A DNA stretch of 64,000 nucleotides from CAVPFA01 sp963703655 (lineage in GTDB: Bacteria; Actinomycetota; Acidimicrobiia; Acidimicrobiales; Bog-793). The stretch covers positions 1,302,001 through 1,366,000 of the forward strand of contig CAVPFA010000003.1 in NCBI GenBank assembly GCA_963703655.1, written 5' to 3'. Numbering within the stretch: position 1 is the stretch's first letter; the number at the start of each line of letters is the position of its first letter. Position numbers and translations under genes: made by a program. The notes under the pieces are model-generated. The model searched no databases. It saw only the letters and a program-made list of their open reading frames with translations, and was not told the DNA's origin. Below, in pieces: positions 17,132 through 25,317 of this stretch.

Positions 17132-18991
17132 TCAGCCGAGGTCTCGCAGCGCGGACGCCGGTTCGAGTCGCGCCGCGCGCCAACCACCGATGATGCCGGC
17201 GATGACGCCGCCGACAAGAGCGCCGGCGAATGCGAGCAGGATCGTCGTGAAGTGCACCGGTGCCGAGAGATGCACGATGCTCGTCACCGTGCCCGTGGTC
17301 CCCTGGCCGACGAGGCCGCTCAGCGAGGAGGCCCCCACCGAGAGCCCGGTCGAAGTGACCGAGAGGCCGGGGCCGACGGCGCCGATGACAGCGCTGACTC
17401 CGATCCCGATCGCGACCCCTATCAACCCGCCGACAATGCCGATGCCGATCGTCTCGGCCATGACCTGGCGGACGACTTCGCCGCGCGTCCAGCCGATCGC
17501 CCGCAACGAACCTATTTCACGGACGCGCTTCGCGACGTTCGAGAGCGTGAGCAAGCCGGCGATCAGGAACGCGGCGAGAAGGACGACAATGGCGAGAACG
17601 CCGCCCAGGTCATTGGCGAGCTTGTGGGCGTTGTTGAGGCTGCCGGTCACCTGGTCCGCAAGCGACTTCGAGGTGAGCACGGTGGCGCCGGGGAGCTCCG
17701 CCTTGATTTCCTTGGTGACAGCGGCGACGTCCGAGGAGCTCTTCACGGCCACCAGGACCTCGTTCACGTAGTTCGGTGCGGAGGCGAGGCTCTGGATCGT
17801 AGAGAGCGGGAAGTAGATATCCGCGACGTTGCCGGTCAGCGTCGGCGCCACCAGGCCGACGATCTTGTAGCTCTTCGAATTGATCGTCACCGATCCGTTG
17901 ACCTTCAGGCTCTTGGTGCTGGCGTAAGCCGTGTTGACGAGAACCTCGTCGCCAGGACTGCTGGTGAACCAGGTGCCCGAGACGAGCTGGGCCCTGGTGA
18001 TGAGGCCGGTGGTCTCGTTCGTCGGGTCCACGCCGGCGACGCTGTAGCTGGACGTGGCGGTATTGGTCGTCGGCGGGTTGAGCACGCGAGTGATCGTCTC
18101 CTCCGGCACGACCACCTTCTGTTGGTAGTTGATCTGTGCCGGGGTGAGGCACTTCTCGATCGCGGGGTTCGACGTGAAGCCCCCTATGAACGTCCTGAAG
18201 CCGCTGCCTCCGCCCCGGCTGCCGCCGCCGGCACCGCTGTTGCCGGTGACTCCGGTACCGCCGCCACTACCGAAATTCTTTTGCACCACTGCCTGGATGC
18301 ACGTCCGCTCGGCGGCGGTCTGCGCCGCGGTGAGCGACGGCGGCTTGACAGTGGTCGATATCGTCTGGCCGCCCGTCTTCACCGTGTCCGTGATCTTCGG
18401 GACGGTGCCGCTCTCGTGCAGCGCCTGCAGGGAGAGCGCTCCGACGGCGGAGGTTACGCCGGGGATCTTCGCGACGTCGGTGACCGCGACGGACGGGAAG
18501 GTGATGAGCGTGCCGGGTACGAAGAAGTCGTGAGTGAACTGAGTCCCGGGCTTGCCGAGCTTGGCAAGGTCGGTGATCACCGAGGCGTTGTTGTTGAGCA
18601 GCGTCGCGGCCTGCGAGCTGGTGCCCGTCCCGGCGCCCGGGACGCCGCCGGCAAAGAAGCCTCCGCCGCCACCTCCGCGCCCTGTGCCCCCGCCGCTCCC
18701 GCCTCCTCCGAAGTTGCCGCCGCCGCCGAAGTTGCCGCCGCCGGAGCGGGAACTCGGCGTGGTGGTCGTTGTGGTCTTCGTAGTGGTCGGTGCGACGGTG
18801 CGGGTCACGATGATGTCGGTTCCGACTGACCCGAGCGGGGAAAGGACACGGTTCTGGGCGTCGGAGAGCCCGTCGGAGACCCCGATGATGCCCATCACGA
18901 GACCTACTCCTGCTGCGAGTCCGAAGGCGGTGACAAGCGTCCGCGCCCAGCGGCGGCGCAGCTCGTTCCAGGCGTAGCCGAGCGAGAACAC
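17132..18991 (-). CDS. FtsX/MacB-type ABC transporter permease
   Basis: 619 aa from GTG 18991 with GAAGGAG 8 bases upstream; a longer frame to 19216 would overlap the next promoter and has no ribosome-binding site. One N-terminal membrane helix (TLVTAFGLAAGVGLVMGIIG) is followed by a large external domain of about 380 residues with a Gly-rich, low-complexity linker (positions about 18640-18770) and a MacB_PCD-like core. Three C-terminal helices follow, including the FtsX motif around KRVREIGSLRAIGWTRGEVV. This topology moves or releases envelope-associated cargo without an ordinary channel. First gene of the ABC/He_PIG/sedolisin operon. Confidence 0.88.
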   Translation of the reverse strand: MFSLGYAWNELRRRWARTLVTAFGLAAGVGLVMGIIGVSDGLSDAQNRVLSPLGSVGTDIIVTRTVAPTTTKTTTTTTPSSRSGGGNFGGGGNFGGGGSGGGTGRGGGGGGFFAGGVPGAGTGTSSQAATLLNNNASVITDLAKLGKPGTQFTHDFFVPGTLITFPSVAVTDVAKIPGVTSAVGALSLQALHESGTVPKITDTVKTGGQTISTTVKPPSLTAAQTAAERTCIQAVVQKNFGSGGGTGVTGNSGAGGGSRGGGSGFRTFIGGFTSNPAIEKCLTPAQINYQQKVVVPEETITRVLNPPTTNTATSSYSVAGVDPTNETTGLITRAQLVSGTWFTSSPGDEVLVNTAYASTKSLKVNGSVTINSKSYKIVGLVAPTLTGNVADIYFPLSTIQSLASAPNYVNEVLVAVKSSSDVAAVTKEIKAELPGATVLTSKSLADQVTGSLNNAHKLANDLGGVLAIVVLLAAFLIAGLLTLSNVAKRVREIGSLRAIGWTRGEVVRQVMAETIGIGIVGGLIGVAIGIGVSAVIGAVGPGLSVTSTGLSVGASSLSGLVGQGTTGTVTSIVHLSAPVHFTTILLAFAGALVGGVIAGIIGGWRAARLEPASALRDLG

Positions 18992-19172
18992 GTCACATAC
19001 TCCTTCGTGCGCCTTTGTGCGCCGGAGGAGGCGCAAAACGAGAGTAAATGCGCTTGCTGTGTTTCTCCTGGGCTTTGGTTCAGAGTTGGCTTGGGGTCTC
19101 CGACCCCGGTGGTGCCCGCGACGCCCGGAGGCCTCAGCAGCCCAATCTGAGCAGCCCCGTAGCATCGCAATC

Positions 19173-19889
19173 ATGACGGACCTCAACAGGCACGTCGCGC
19201 TCGAGACCTGCTTCAACTTCCGTGATCTCGGCGGATACAGGGCTACTCACGGGCAAACCGTCCGATGGGGCTGCGTTTTTCGCTCCGACTCGCTGCGGTC
19301 TTTGACTTCGGCGGATTTTGCCGTCCTGAGCGGCTTAGGCGTCCGTACGGTCGTCGACCTGCGCTCGACGAAGGAACTGGAGAGCGAGGGGCGATCGGCC
19401 CACCTGGGTGAGCTGGACTATCACCATGCGCCGCTTTTCGAGCAGGAGCCATTGCCCGATCCGCGGCCAGGCGAGATGTACCTGGCCATCGCTGCTGCAC
19501 GCGGCGAGTCCCTCGCGGGGTCCCTTCGGACCATCGCTGAATGCGATCACGCGGTGGTCTTCCATTGCGCAGCCGGCAAGGACCGCACAGGGATCCTCGC
19601 CGCGATGCTGCTCGCGGCGCTTGGCGTTCCCGACGAGTCGATCATCGCTGACTACGTGCTCAGCGGACGCGCGCTCGAACCCTGGTTGGCGTGGGCGAAG
19701 GTAAGTGATCCCAAGCTTGCCGAGGAGATCGAAGCGCTGCCGGGTTGGCTTCTGCGAGCGTCACCCGAGTTCATGCGCTCGTTCCTCGACGGCATTCGGA
19801 GCCGCTACGGGTCGGTCGAGAACTATCTCGGTGAGATCGGCGCCGGCGCTGACGTCACCCGGACTCTGCGCAGCCGGCTGCTTGAATAG
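19173..19889 (+). CDS. Tyrosine/serine protein phosphatase (Y_phosphatase3, Ptp3-like)
   Basis: About 238 aa from ATG 19173. N-terminal NFRDLGGY with FRSDSL is the signature of the family that includes M. tuberculosis PtpB and lipid/protein phosphatases; HCAAGKDRTG (about residue 132) is the catalytic P-loop with nucleophile Cys and Arg (C-x5-R). The Lys-Asp within the loop marks the group active on phosphotyrosine and phosphoinositides. No signal peptide. Divergent from the permease gene with about 180 bases between, and apparently monocistronic. Confidence 0.88.
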   Translation: MTDLNRHVALETCFNFRDLGGYRATHGQTVRWGCVFRSDSLRSLTSADFAVLSGLGVRTVVDLRSTKELESEGRSAHLGELDYHHAPLFEQEPLPDPRPGEMYLAIAAARGESLAGSLRTIAECDHAVVFHCAAGKDRTGILAAMLLAALGVPDESIIADYVLSGRALEPWLAWAKVSDPKLAEEIEALPGWLLRASPEFMRSFLDGIRSRYGSVENYLGEIGAGADVTRTLRSRLLE

Positions 19890-19968
19890 CTTGAATAGCG
19901 AGACCGATGCAACCGGTCGGAACGCTCAGGCCTGCCAACGTTGCGTATCGCAGGTCGAGGTCCTAAGG

Positions 19969-19984
19969 TTGAGCATATGCTCAA
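19969..19984. promoter_or_regulatory. 16-bp perfect palindrome, probable TetR operator
   Basis: TTGAGCATATGCTCAA is a perfect 16-bp dyad centred about 35 bases upstream of the TetR start at 20012. The position suits autoregulation of the TetR/epimerase pair. Binding is inferred. Confidence 0.72.
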
Positions 19985-20011
19985 GGCATCTGCTCAGACG
20001 AGGCGGACCTG

Positions 20012-20692
20012 ATGGCTCGATCCGGAGTCGCAAGCCGGCCAAGGGCTGCGAGCTCGGCCGGCAGCGACACCCGGCGCGCCTTGGTCGACGCAGCCGTAGT
20101 AACGCTCAAGGGCCGCGGGTTCAACGGGGCGAGTGCCCGCGCGATCGCCGCCGAGGCCGGCGTCAACCAGGCCTTGGTCTTTTATCACTTCGGCTCTGTG
20201 GCCGAGCTACTGCTCGCCGCGCTCGACGAGGTCAGCGCCCGCCGGCTCACGCGGTATTCGGCGGCGATGGACGGGGTGATGAACCCGGCCTCGCTGATTG
20301 CACTCGCGGCCGAGGTGTTCAGAGAGGACATGGACAGCGGCGACATCGCGGTCCTCGCCGAGATGATCGCAGGGTCGTCGTCCAATCCTGAGCTGGGTGC
20401 CGAAGTCGCGAAGCGCATCGCCCCTTGGAAGGACTTTGCTAGGGGCGCGATCGATGCGGGGTTCGCCAGCTCCGGCCTGTCGCCGCTCGTGTCGACGCCC
20501 GAGGCGGCGCACGCGGCAGTCGCCTTGTACCTCGGGCTCGAGATGCTCAGCCATCTCGAGGGAGATCGCAGCGCGGCCACGTCGCTCTTCGACCAGCTGG
20601 CCAGGCTCGCTCCGTTCCTCGATTCCATATTCGCTTCACCGACGACTGGTCCCAGACGGACGACTGCTCCCAGAAGACTGCCCCCGGAATGA
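20012..20692 (+). CDS. TetR family transcriptional regulator
   Basis: 226 aa with N-terminal helix-turn-helix GFNGASARAIAAEAGVNQAL followed by VFYHFGSVAELLLAAL, and an all-helical C-terminal ligand domain (VALYLGLEMLSHLEGDRSAA). The last about 17 residues (TTGPRRTTAPRRLPPE) look disordered. A perfect 16-bp palindrome lies just upstream, and the stop overlaps the start of an NAD(P)-binding epimerase-like gene, so regulator and enzyme are co-transcribed and probably share one inducer. Ligand unknown. Confidence 0.88.
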   Translation: MARSGVASRPRAASSAGSDTRRALVDAAVVTLKGRGFNGASARAIAAEAGVNQALVFYHFGSVAELLLAALDEVSARRLTRYSAAMDGVMNPASLIALAAEVFREDMDSGDIAVLAEMIAGSSSNPELGAEVAKRIAPWKDFARGAIDAGFASSGLSPLVSTPEAAHAAVALYLGLEMLSHLEGDRSAATSLFDQLARLAPFLDSIFASPTTGPRRTTAPRRLPPE

Positions 20693-21666
20693 GAGACACG
20701 ATGACAACGGCTCCCACGCAGAAGGCCAAGCAGGGCGGGGACAGCGAGCATGACACCGGTCTCGACGTCGTCACCGGTGCGTTCAGCTATTCGGGCAGGG
20801 CAATCGCCGCGACGCTTCGCGAGCGGGGTCGTCTCGTGCGTACGCTCACCGGACATCCGGCACGTGCGGGGGCGGACTCGACCGTCGAGATCCGTCCGCT
20901 CGACTTCGACGACCTTCCCAAGCTGGTCGCAAGCCTTGAAGGCGTCTCAACGCTGTACAACACCTACTGGGTGCGCTTCGCCCACGGCCGGGCTGATCAC
21001 ACCTTGGCGGTGGAGAACTCGAGGGCTCTGTTCCACGCCGCGCGGCGAGCGGGCGTTCGGCGCATCGTTCACGTGAGCATCACGAATCCGAGCATCGACT
21101 CGCCCTACCCGTACTTCCGTGGCAAGGCCCTCGTGGAACGCGCCCTCGCGGAGACCGGCGTCCCCTACGCAGTGCTTCGACCGGCAATCTTCTTCGGAGC
21201 CGACGGCGTGCTAATCAACAACATCGCCTGGCTGCTCAGGAACTTGCCCATCTTCGCGGTCGGTGGGCGCGGTGACTACCGAATCCGAGCGATCCACGTC
21301 GACGATCTCGCCAAGCTCGCGGTCGCGGCGGCTGTCAGTGGAGACGACGACACCGTGATGGACGCAGTCGGACCCGAGCGCCCGACGTTCCTCGAGCTCG
21401 TGCAAGACATCCGAGCCTCGGTCGGCAGCCGCGCCAGGATCATCCGGATACCGGGCATCTTGGTGCCTGCGGCAGCCACGTGCCTCAACATCGCGCTCAG
21501 AGACGTCCTTCTAACTCGGGACGAGTATCGAGCGATGGCCGACAACCTCGCGGACACAAGCGGGCCAGCGACCGGGACCACGAGCCTCAGCGCGTGGATC
21601 GCCGACAACGCCGCCGTGCTCGGGATCACCTACGCGAACGAGCTCGAGCGCCATTATCGGCCCTAG
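20689..21666 (+). CDS. NAD(P)-dependent epimerase/NmrA-like short-chain oxidoreductase
   Basis: 325 aa with a Rossmann fold: VVTGAFSYSGRAIAATLRER is the G-x(n)-G nucleotide-binding loop, RRIVHVSITNPS the strand carrying the active-site Ser, and YFRGKALVERAL the conserved YxxxK-like helix. Extended-SDR/NmrA-like proteins include UDP-sugar epimerases, isoflavone-reductase-like enzymes and redox sensors. The motif set gives no substrate. An ATGA overlap with the TetR stop is possible (start 20689); ATG 20701 would be four residues shorter. Confidence 0.8.
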   Translation: MRDTMTTAPTQKAKQGGDSEHDTGLDVVTGAFSYSGRAIAATLRERGRLVRTLTGHPARAGADSTVEIRPLDFDDLPKLVASLEGVSTLYNTYWVRFAHGRADHTLAVENSRALFHAARRAGVRRIVHVSITNPSIDSPYPYFRGKALVERALAETGVPYAVLRPAIFFGADGVLINNIAWLLRNLPIFAVGGRGDYRIRAIHVDDLAKLAVAAAVSGDDDTVMDAVGPERPTFLELVQDIRASVGSRARIIRIPGILVPAAATCLNIALRDVLLTRDEYRAMADNLADTSGPATGTTSLSAWIADNAAVLGITYANELERHYRP

Positions 21667-21691
21667 TCGGGGACCGGTAGGCTCGAGAGTC

Positions 21692-22999
21692 GTGGTGGCC
21701 GGACCGACCTTCGGCGAGCGGCCGGAGCCCCCCACGCCGCTCAGTGTCCACGAGGCTCGTGCCTACATCCTGGACGGGCTCGATCCGTTGCCTGCCCAGA
21801 GCGTTCCGATCGGCGACGCGCTCGGCTTAGTAGTCGCCGAGGCCATTGTCTCGGAGGTGGCGGTTCCCTCCTTTGCCAATTCCGCAATGGACGGATACGC
21901 GCTGCACGCCGCCGACACCGTACACGCCGGCACCGATCACGCTCCGATCCGATTGAGGGTCGTAGGCGTCGAGCGGGCCGGCAAGGCCAGCGATTCCAAG
22001 GTCGCCCGGGGCGAGGCCGTTCGCATCATGACCGGCGCCCCGCTCCCGCCCTCGGCCGACGCCGTGTGCGTGCTGGAGCGCACTCGGCTCGAAGGCGACG
22101 GCAAAGTTGTCCTGATCGAGTCGCAGATCGCCCCTGGAGCAAACGTCCGCTTCCCGGGCGAGGACATTCGTGTCGGCCAGGAAGTGGTCCGTCCCGGGAC
22201 GGTGCTCTCGGCGGCACGCGTCGGGGTGCTCGCCAGCATCGGCAGACTGGAGGTCAGCGTCCATCGCCCACCTCGTGTAGGCGTCCTGTCGACCGGAGAC
22301 GAGCTGGCGGGAAGCGCCGAGCCGCTCGGCCCCGGCAAGATCCGTGACGCCAACCGCCCGGTCCTGCTGGCGCTCTCGCGCCAGGCTGGATTCGGCGTCG
22401 TCGACCTCGGCATTGTCGACGACGACGAGGCCGCGATCACCGCTGCGCTACGGCACGGCGAGAGCTGCTGCGACGCGATCGTCACGACCGGGGGCGTCAG
22501 CGCCGGCGACGCCGACTTGGTCAAGGTCGTCCTGGACAAGTTGAGCGCCGGCACAATGCGTTCGATGAGCGTCGCGATCAAGCCCGGCAAACCGCTCGCG
22601 TACGGAAGGCTGGCCGAGACCGGCACCCCCGTGCTCGGGCTGTCCGGCAACCCTGCCGCCGCCACCGTGGGATACCACCTCTTCGCGCGGCCGGTGCTTC
22701 GCCAGATGGCCGGCCACGATCAGATCGACCACCCGGTCGTCCGCGGCATCTCGGAGGTTGAGCTGCCTCGCCGCCGTGACGGCAAGCTGCACGTCCTGCG
22801 CGTGAAGGCGACGATCGGCCCCGACGGCATGACCCGGGTCAGACCGTCCGGGGGTCAAGACTCGCACCTTCTCCTCAGCCTGGCCGAGGCCAACGCCTTT
22901 GCACTCGTGCCCGACGGCGACGGCATCGCAGCGGGAGGTTCCGTCGACCTCATGCTGCTCGAGGAGACACCTATGACCGGATCCTGGCCAGGCCTCTGA
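21692..22999 (+). CDS. moeA: Molybdopterin molybdotransferase MoeA
   Basis: 435 aa, the usual MoeA length. PSFANSAMDGYAL (about residue 55) and RIMTGAPLPPSADAV match domain III; the MogA-like domain has GVLSTGDEL and the VTTGGVSAGDADLV substrate loop, followed by IKPGKPLAYG and GLSGNPAAA. MoeA inserts molybdate into adenylylated molybdopterin. It is followed by a molybdenum formate dehydrogenase cluster and fdhD, so it probably serves that enzyme locally. GTG start shortly after the epimerase stop. Confidence 0.95.
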   Translation: MVAGPTFGERPEPPTPLSVHEARAYILDGLDPLPAQSVPIGDALGLVVAEAIVSEVAVPSFANSAMDGYALHAADTVHAGTDHAPIRLRVVGVERAGKASDSKVARGEAVRIMTGAPLPPSADAVCVLERTRLEGDGKVVLIESQIAPGANVRFPGEDIRVGQEVVRPGTVLSAARVGVLASIGRLEVSVHRPPRVGVLSTGDELAGSAEPLGPGKIRDANRPVLLALSRQAGFGVVDLGIVDDDEAAITAALRHGESCCDAIVTTGGVSAGDADLVKVVLDKLSAGTMRSMSVAIKPGKPLAYGRLAETGTPVLGLSGNPAAATVGYHLFARPVLRQMAGHDQIDHPVVRGISEVELPRRRDGKLHVLRVKATIGPDGMTRVRPSGGQDSHLLLSLAEANAFALVPDGDGIAAGGSVDLMLLEETPMTGSWPGL

Positions 23000-23165
23000 G
23001 AATCCAGACCGCTGGCGCTCCCGTAACCGGGCAAGGCGGGAGTGGTCGGCTGTTGCACGGTGGTGGACTTCGTTTCGCCGGGAGTAACATCGGGAAGGTA
23101 CAACTCGGCAGTTCAGCGCTGGAGAGCATCCCGGCTGGCCGGCGCATGCCGTATGAGGTGCATCG

Positions 23166-23663
23166 ATGGTCTCGAAGTCGACAGGTTCGCGCGTGCCGTG
23201 GTCCGAGGAGCGGGCCATAGCGGTCGTCGAGAGGCATCGCGGCGAGCGCGGTCCTTTGATGCCGATCCTGCACGAGCTGCAAGCGGTGTTCGGTTACATC
23301 GATCCACTGGCGCTGGACGTCGTGGCCGGGGCGCTCAATCTGTCCAAGGCCGAGGTCTACGGTGTCGTCACCTTCTACAAGGATTTCCGTTCCGAACCGC
23401 CGGGCTCGTCATTGGTCCAGGTCTGCCGTGCAGAAGCGTGCCAGTCCATGGGCGCCGAGCAACTGGCCCGGCACGCACGTGAGCACCTGGGGGTCGACTT
23501 CGGCGACACGACGTCCGACGGCGCGATAACGCTCGCACAGGTGTTCTGTCTCGGCAACTGCGCGCTCTCCCCGGCGGTGATGATCGACGGCCGGCTGAAG
23601 GGCAGGGTCGACGAGGCTCGCTTCGACGAGCTCGTCGCCGAGGCAAGGAGCCGCGCGAACTGA
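23166..23663 (+). CDS. fdsG: Formate dehydrogenase gamma subunit, NuoE/HoxE-like [2Fe-2S] protein
   Basis: 165 aa thioredoxin-like ferredoxin: the first Cys pair in VCRAEACQS (about residues 81-86) and the second in FCLGNCALSP (about 122-126) hold one [2Fe-2S] cluster, and an N-terminal helical region (MPILHELQAVFGYIDPLAL) matches NuoE. In FdsGBAD enzymes it works with the FMN subunit to pass electrons from formate to NAD+. It overlaps fdsB by one base. About 165 bases separate it from moeA; an imperfect hairpin at 23018-23042 is the only structure seen there. Confidence 0.9.
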   Translation: MVSKSTGSRVPWSEERAIAVVERHRGERGPLMPILHELQAVFGYIDPLALDVVAGALNLSKAEVYGVVTFYKDFRSEPPGSSLVQVCRAEACQSMGAEQLARHAREHLGVDFGDTTSDGAITLAQVFCLGNCALSPAVMIDGRLKGRVDEARFDELVAEARSRAN

Positions 23664-25216
23664 TGGAGCCCGCCGTCGTGTTCGTGCCTCGCGACGCTGC
23701 AGCGCGCTCTGTCGGCGCCGACGAGGTCGCTGACGAGATCGTGCGGGAGGCGTCCGCCCGCGGGAGCGACGTGCGCCTCGTCCGCAACGGCTCGCGCGGC
23801 CTGCTCTGGCTGGAGCCGCTCGTGGAGGTCTTGACCCCCGACGGGCGCGTCGCCTACGGGCCCGTCGACGCGGCAAGCGTCGCTGACCTGCTCGACGCCG
23901 GGATGCTGGCCGGAGCGCCGCACCGGCTCTGCCTCGGACGGACCGAGGAGATCGCCTACCTGAAGCGACAGACGCGTCTCACGTTCGCAAGGGTCGGGAT
24001 CATCGACCCGCTCTCTGTGGAGGACTACGAGGCGAACGGCGGGCTCACCGGACTGCGACTCGCGCTCGAGATGGCGCCTGGGGAGATCGTCGCCGCGGTG
24101 ACCGATTCCGGGCTTCGTGGCCGGGGAGGAGCGGGCTTCCCGACGGGCATCAAGTGGAGAACGGTTCTCGACACGCCTTCGGATCTCAAGTTCGTCGCCT
24201 GCAACGCGGACGAGGGCGACAGCGGGACCTTCGCCGATCGGATGCTCATGGAGGGTGATCCCTTCTTACTGGTCGAGGCGATGGCGATCGCCGGGCTCGC
24301 GGTCGGCGCCGTCGAGGGCTACTTGTACATCCGCTCGGAGTACCCCGACGCGGTCGCCACGATGGCAGCTGCAATCGACATCGCCTACCTGAACGGATGG
24401 CTCGGGTCCTCGGTGCTCGGGTCCGAAAGCGCCTTCGATCTGTATCTTCGCGTCGGGGCAGGCGCGTACATCTGCGGAGAAGAGACCGCGATGCTCGAGA
24501 GCCTCGAGGGCCGGCGTGGCGTGATCCGGGCCAAGCCCCCGCTCCCCGCGATCGAAGGGCTGTTCGGGAAGCCGACGGTCGTGAACAACGTCCTCTCGCT
24601 CGCGGCCGTGCCGACGATCCTCACCAAGGGTGCCGAGGCGTACCGGGAGTTCGGCGTCGAGCGGTCGCGTGGCACGCAGGTATTCCAACTTGCCGGAAAC
24701 ATCAAGCACGGTGGGATCTTCGAGACCTCCTTCGGCCTCAGCCTCGGCGAGCTCGTGGAAGAGATCGGCGGCGGGACGGCGAGCGGCCGGCCGGTTCGGG
24801 CGGTCCAGGTCGGCGGCCCGCTCGGCGCGTACGTACCCACGAGCCGGTTTGACCTGCCCATGGACTACGAGGCGTTCGCGGCAGTCGGTGCCATGGTCGG
24901 CCACGGCGGCATCGTGGTCTTCGACGACACCGTCGACATGAGCCTCCAGGCGCGCTTCGCGATGGAGTTCTGCGCCGAGGAGTCTTGCGGGAAGTGCACG
25001 CCCTGTAGGGTGGGTGCTGTCCGGGGTGTCGAGGTGATCGACCGCATCATCGCGGGTGAGAACCGTGAGGCCAACCTGGAGCTGCTCGAGGACCTGTGCG
25101 AGACGATGGTCGACGGATCGCTGTGCGCCATGGGCGGGCTGACACCCATGCCCGTGCGCAGCGTGCTCGAGTACTTCCCCGAGGACTTCGAACGCCCGAG
25201 ACCGGTGCGCCAATGA
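23663..25216 (+). CDS. fdsB: Formate dehydrogenase beta subunit, NuoF-like, FMN and [4Fe-4S]
   Basis: 517 aa: an N-terminal thioredoxin-like extension, then FMN/NADH-binding loops (GRGGAGFPTGIKW, about residue 153, and VACNADEGDSGTFADR), an SLBB region, and a C-terminal [4Fe-4S] motif ESCGKCTPCRVGAVRG (about 440) as in NuoF and HoxF. It transfers electrons between NAD(H) and the Fe-S chain of the enzyme. The first base overlaps the fdsG stop, and fdsA follows after 101 bases. Confidence 0.93.
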   Translation: MEPAVVFVPRDAAARSVGADEVADEIVREASARGSDVRLVRNGSRGLLWLEPLVEVLTPDGRVAYGPVDAASVADLLDAGMLAGAPHRLCLGRTEEIAYLKRQTRLTFARVGIIDPLSVEDYEANGGLTGLRLALEMAPGEIVAAVTDSGLRGRGGAGFPTGIKWRTVLDTPSDLKFVACNADEGDSGTFADRMLMEGDPFLLVEAMAIAGLAVGAVEGYLYIRSEYPDAVATMAAAIDIAYLNGWLGSSVLGSESAFDLYLRVGAGAYICGEETAMLESLEGRRGVIRAKPPLPAIEGLFGKPTVVNNVLSLAAVPTILTKGAEAYREFGVERSRGTQVFQLAGNIKHGGIFETSFGLSLGELVEEIGGGTASGRPVRAVQVGGPLGAYVPTSRFDLPMDYEAFAAVGAMVGHGGIVVFDDTVDMSLQARFAMEFCAEESCGKCTPCRVGAVRGVEVIDRIIAGENREANLELLEDLCETMVDGSLCAMGGLTPMPVRSVLEYFPEDFERPRPVRQ

Positions 25217-25317
25217 TGCGCGATGCCGACGCCACGATGACTCGGTGGCATGATGAAAGGTGACAGAAACACAATGGGAACGGACAGAAGGGCGTCGATG
25301 ACCCGAGGAGGCCTGGC

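Noticed and set aside
17027..18829. 600-codon plus-strand frame opposite the FtsX-type permease
   Set aside because: Arg/Asp/Gly-rich antisense text; the minus-strand gene has start signal, domains and operon context.
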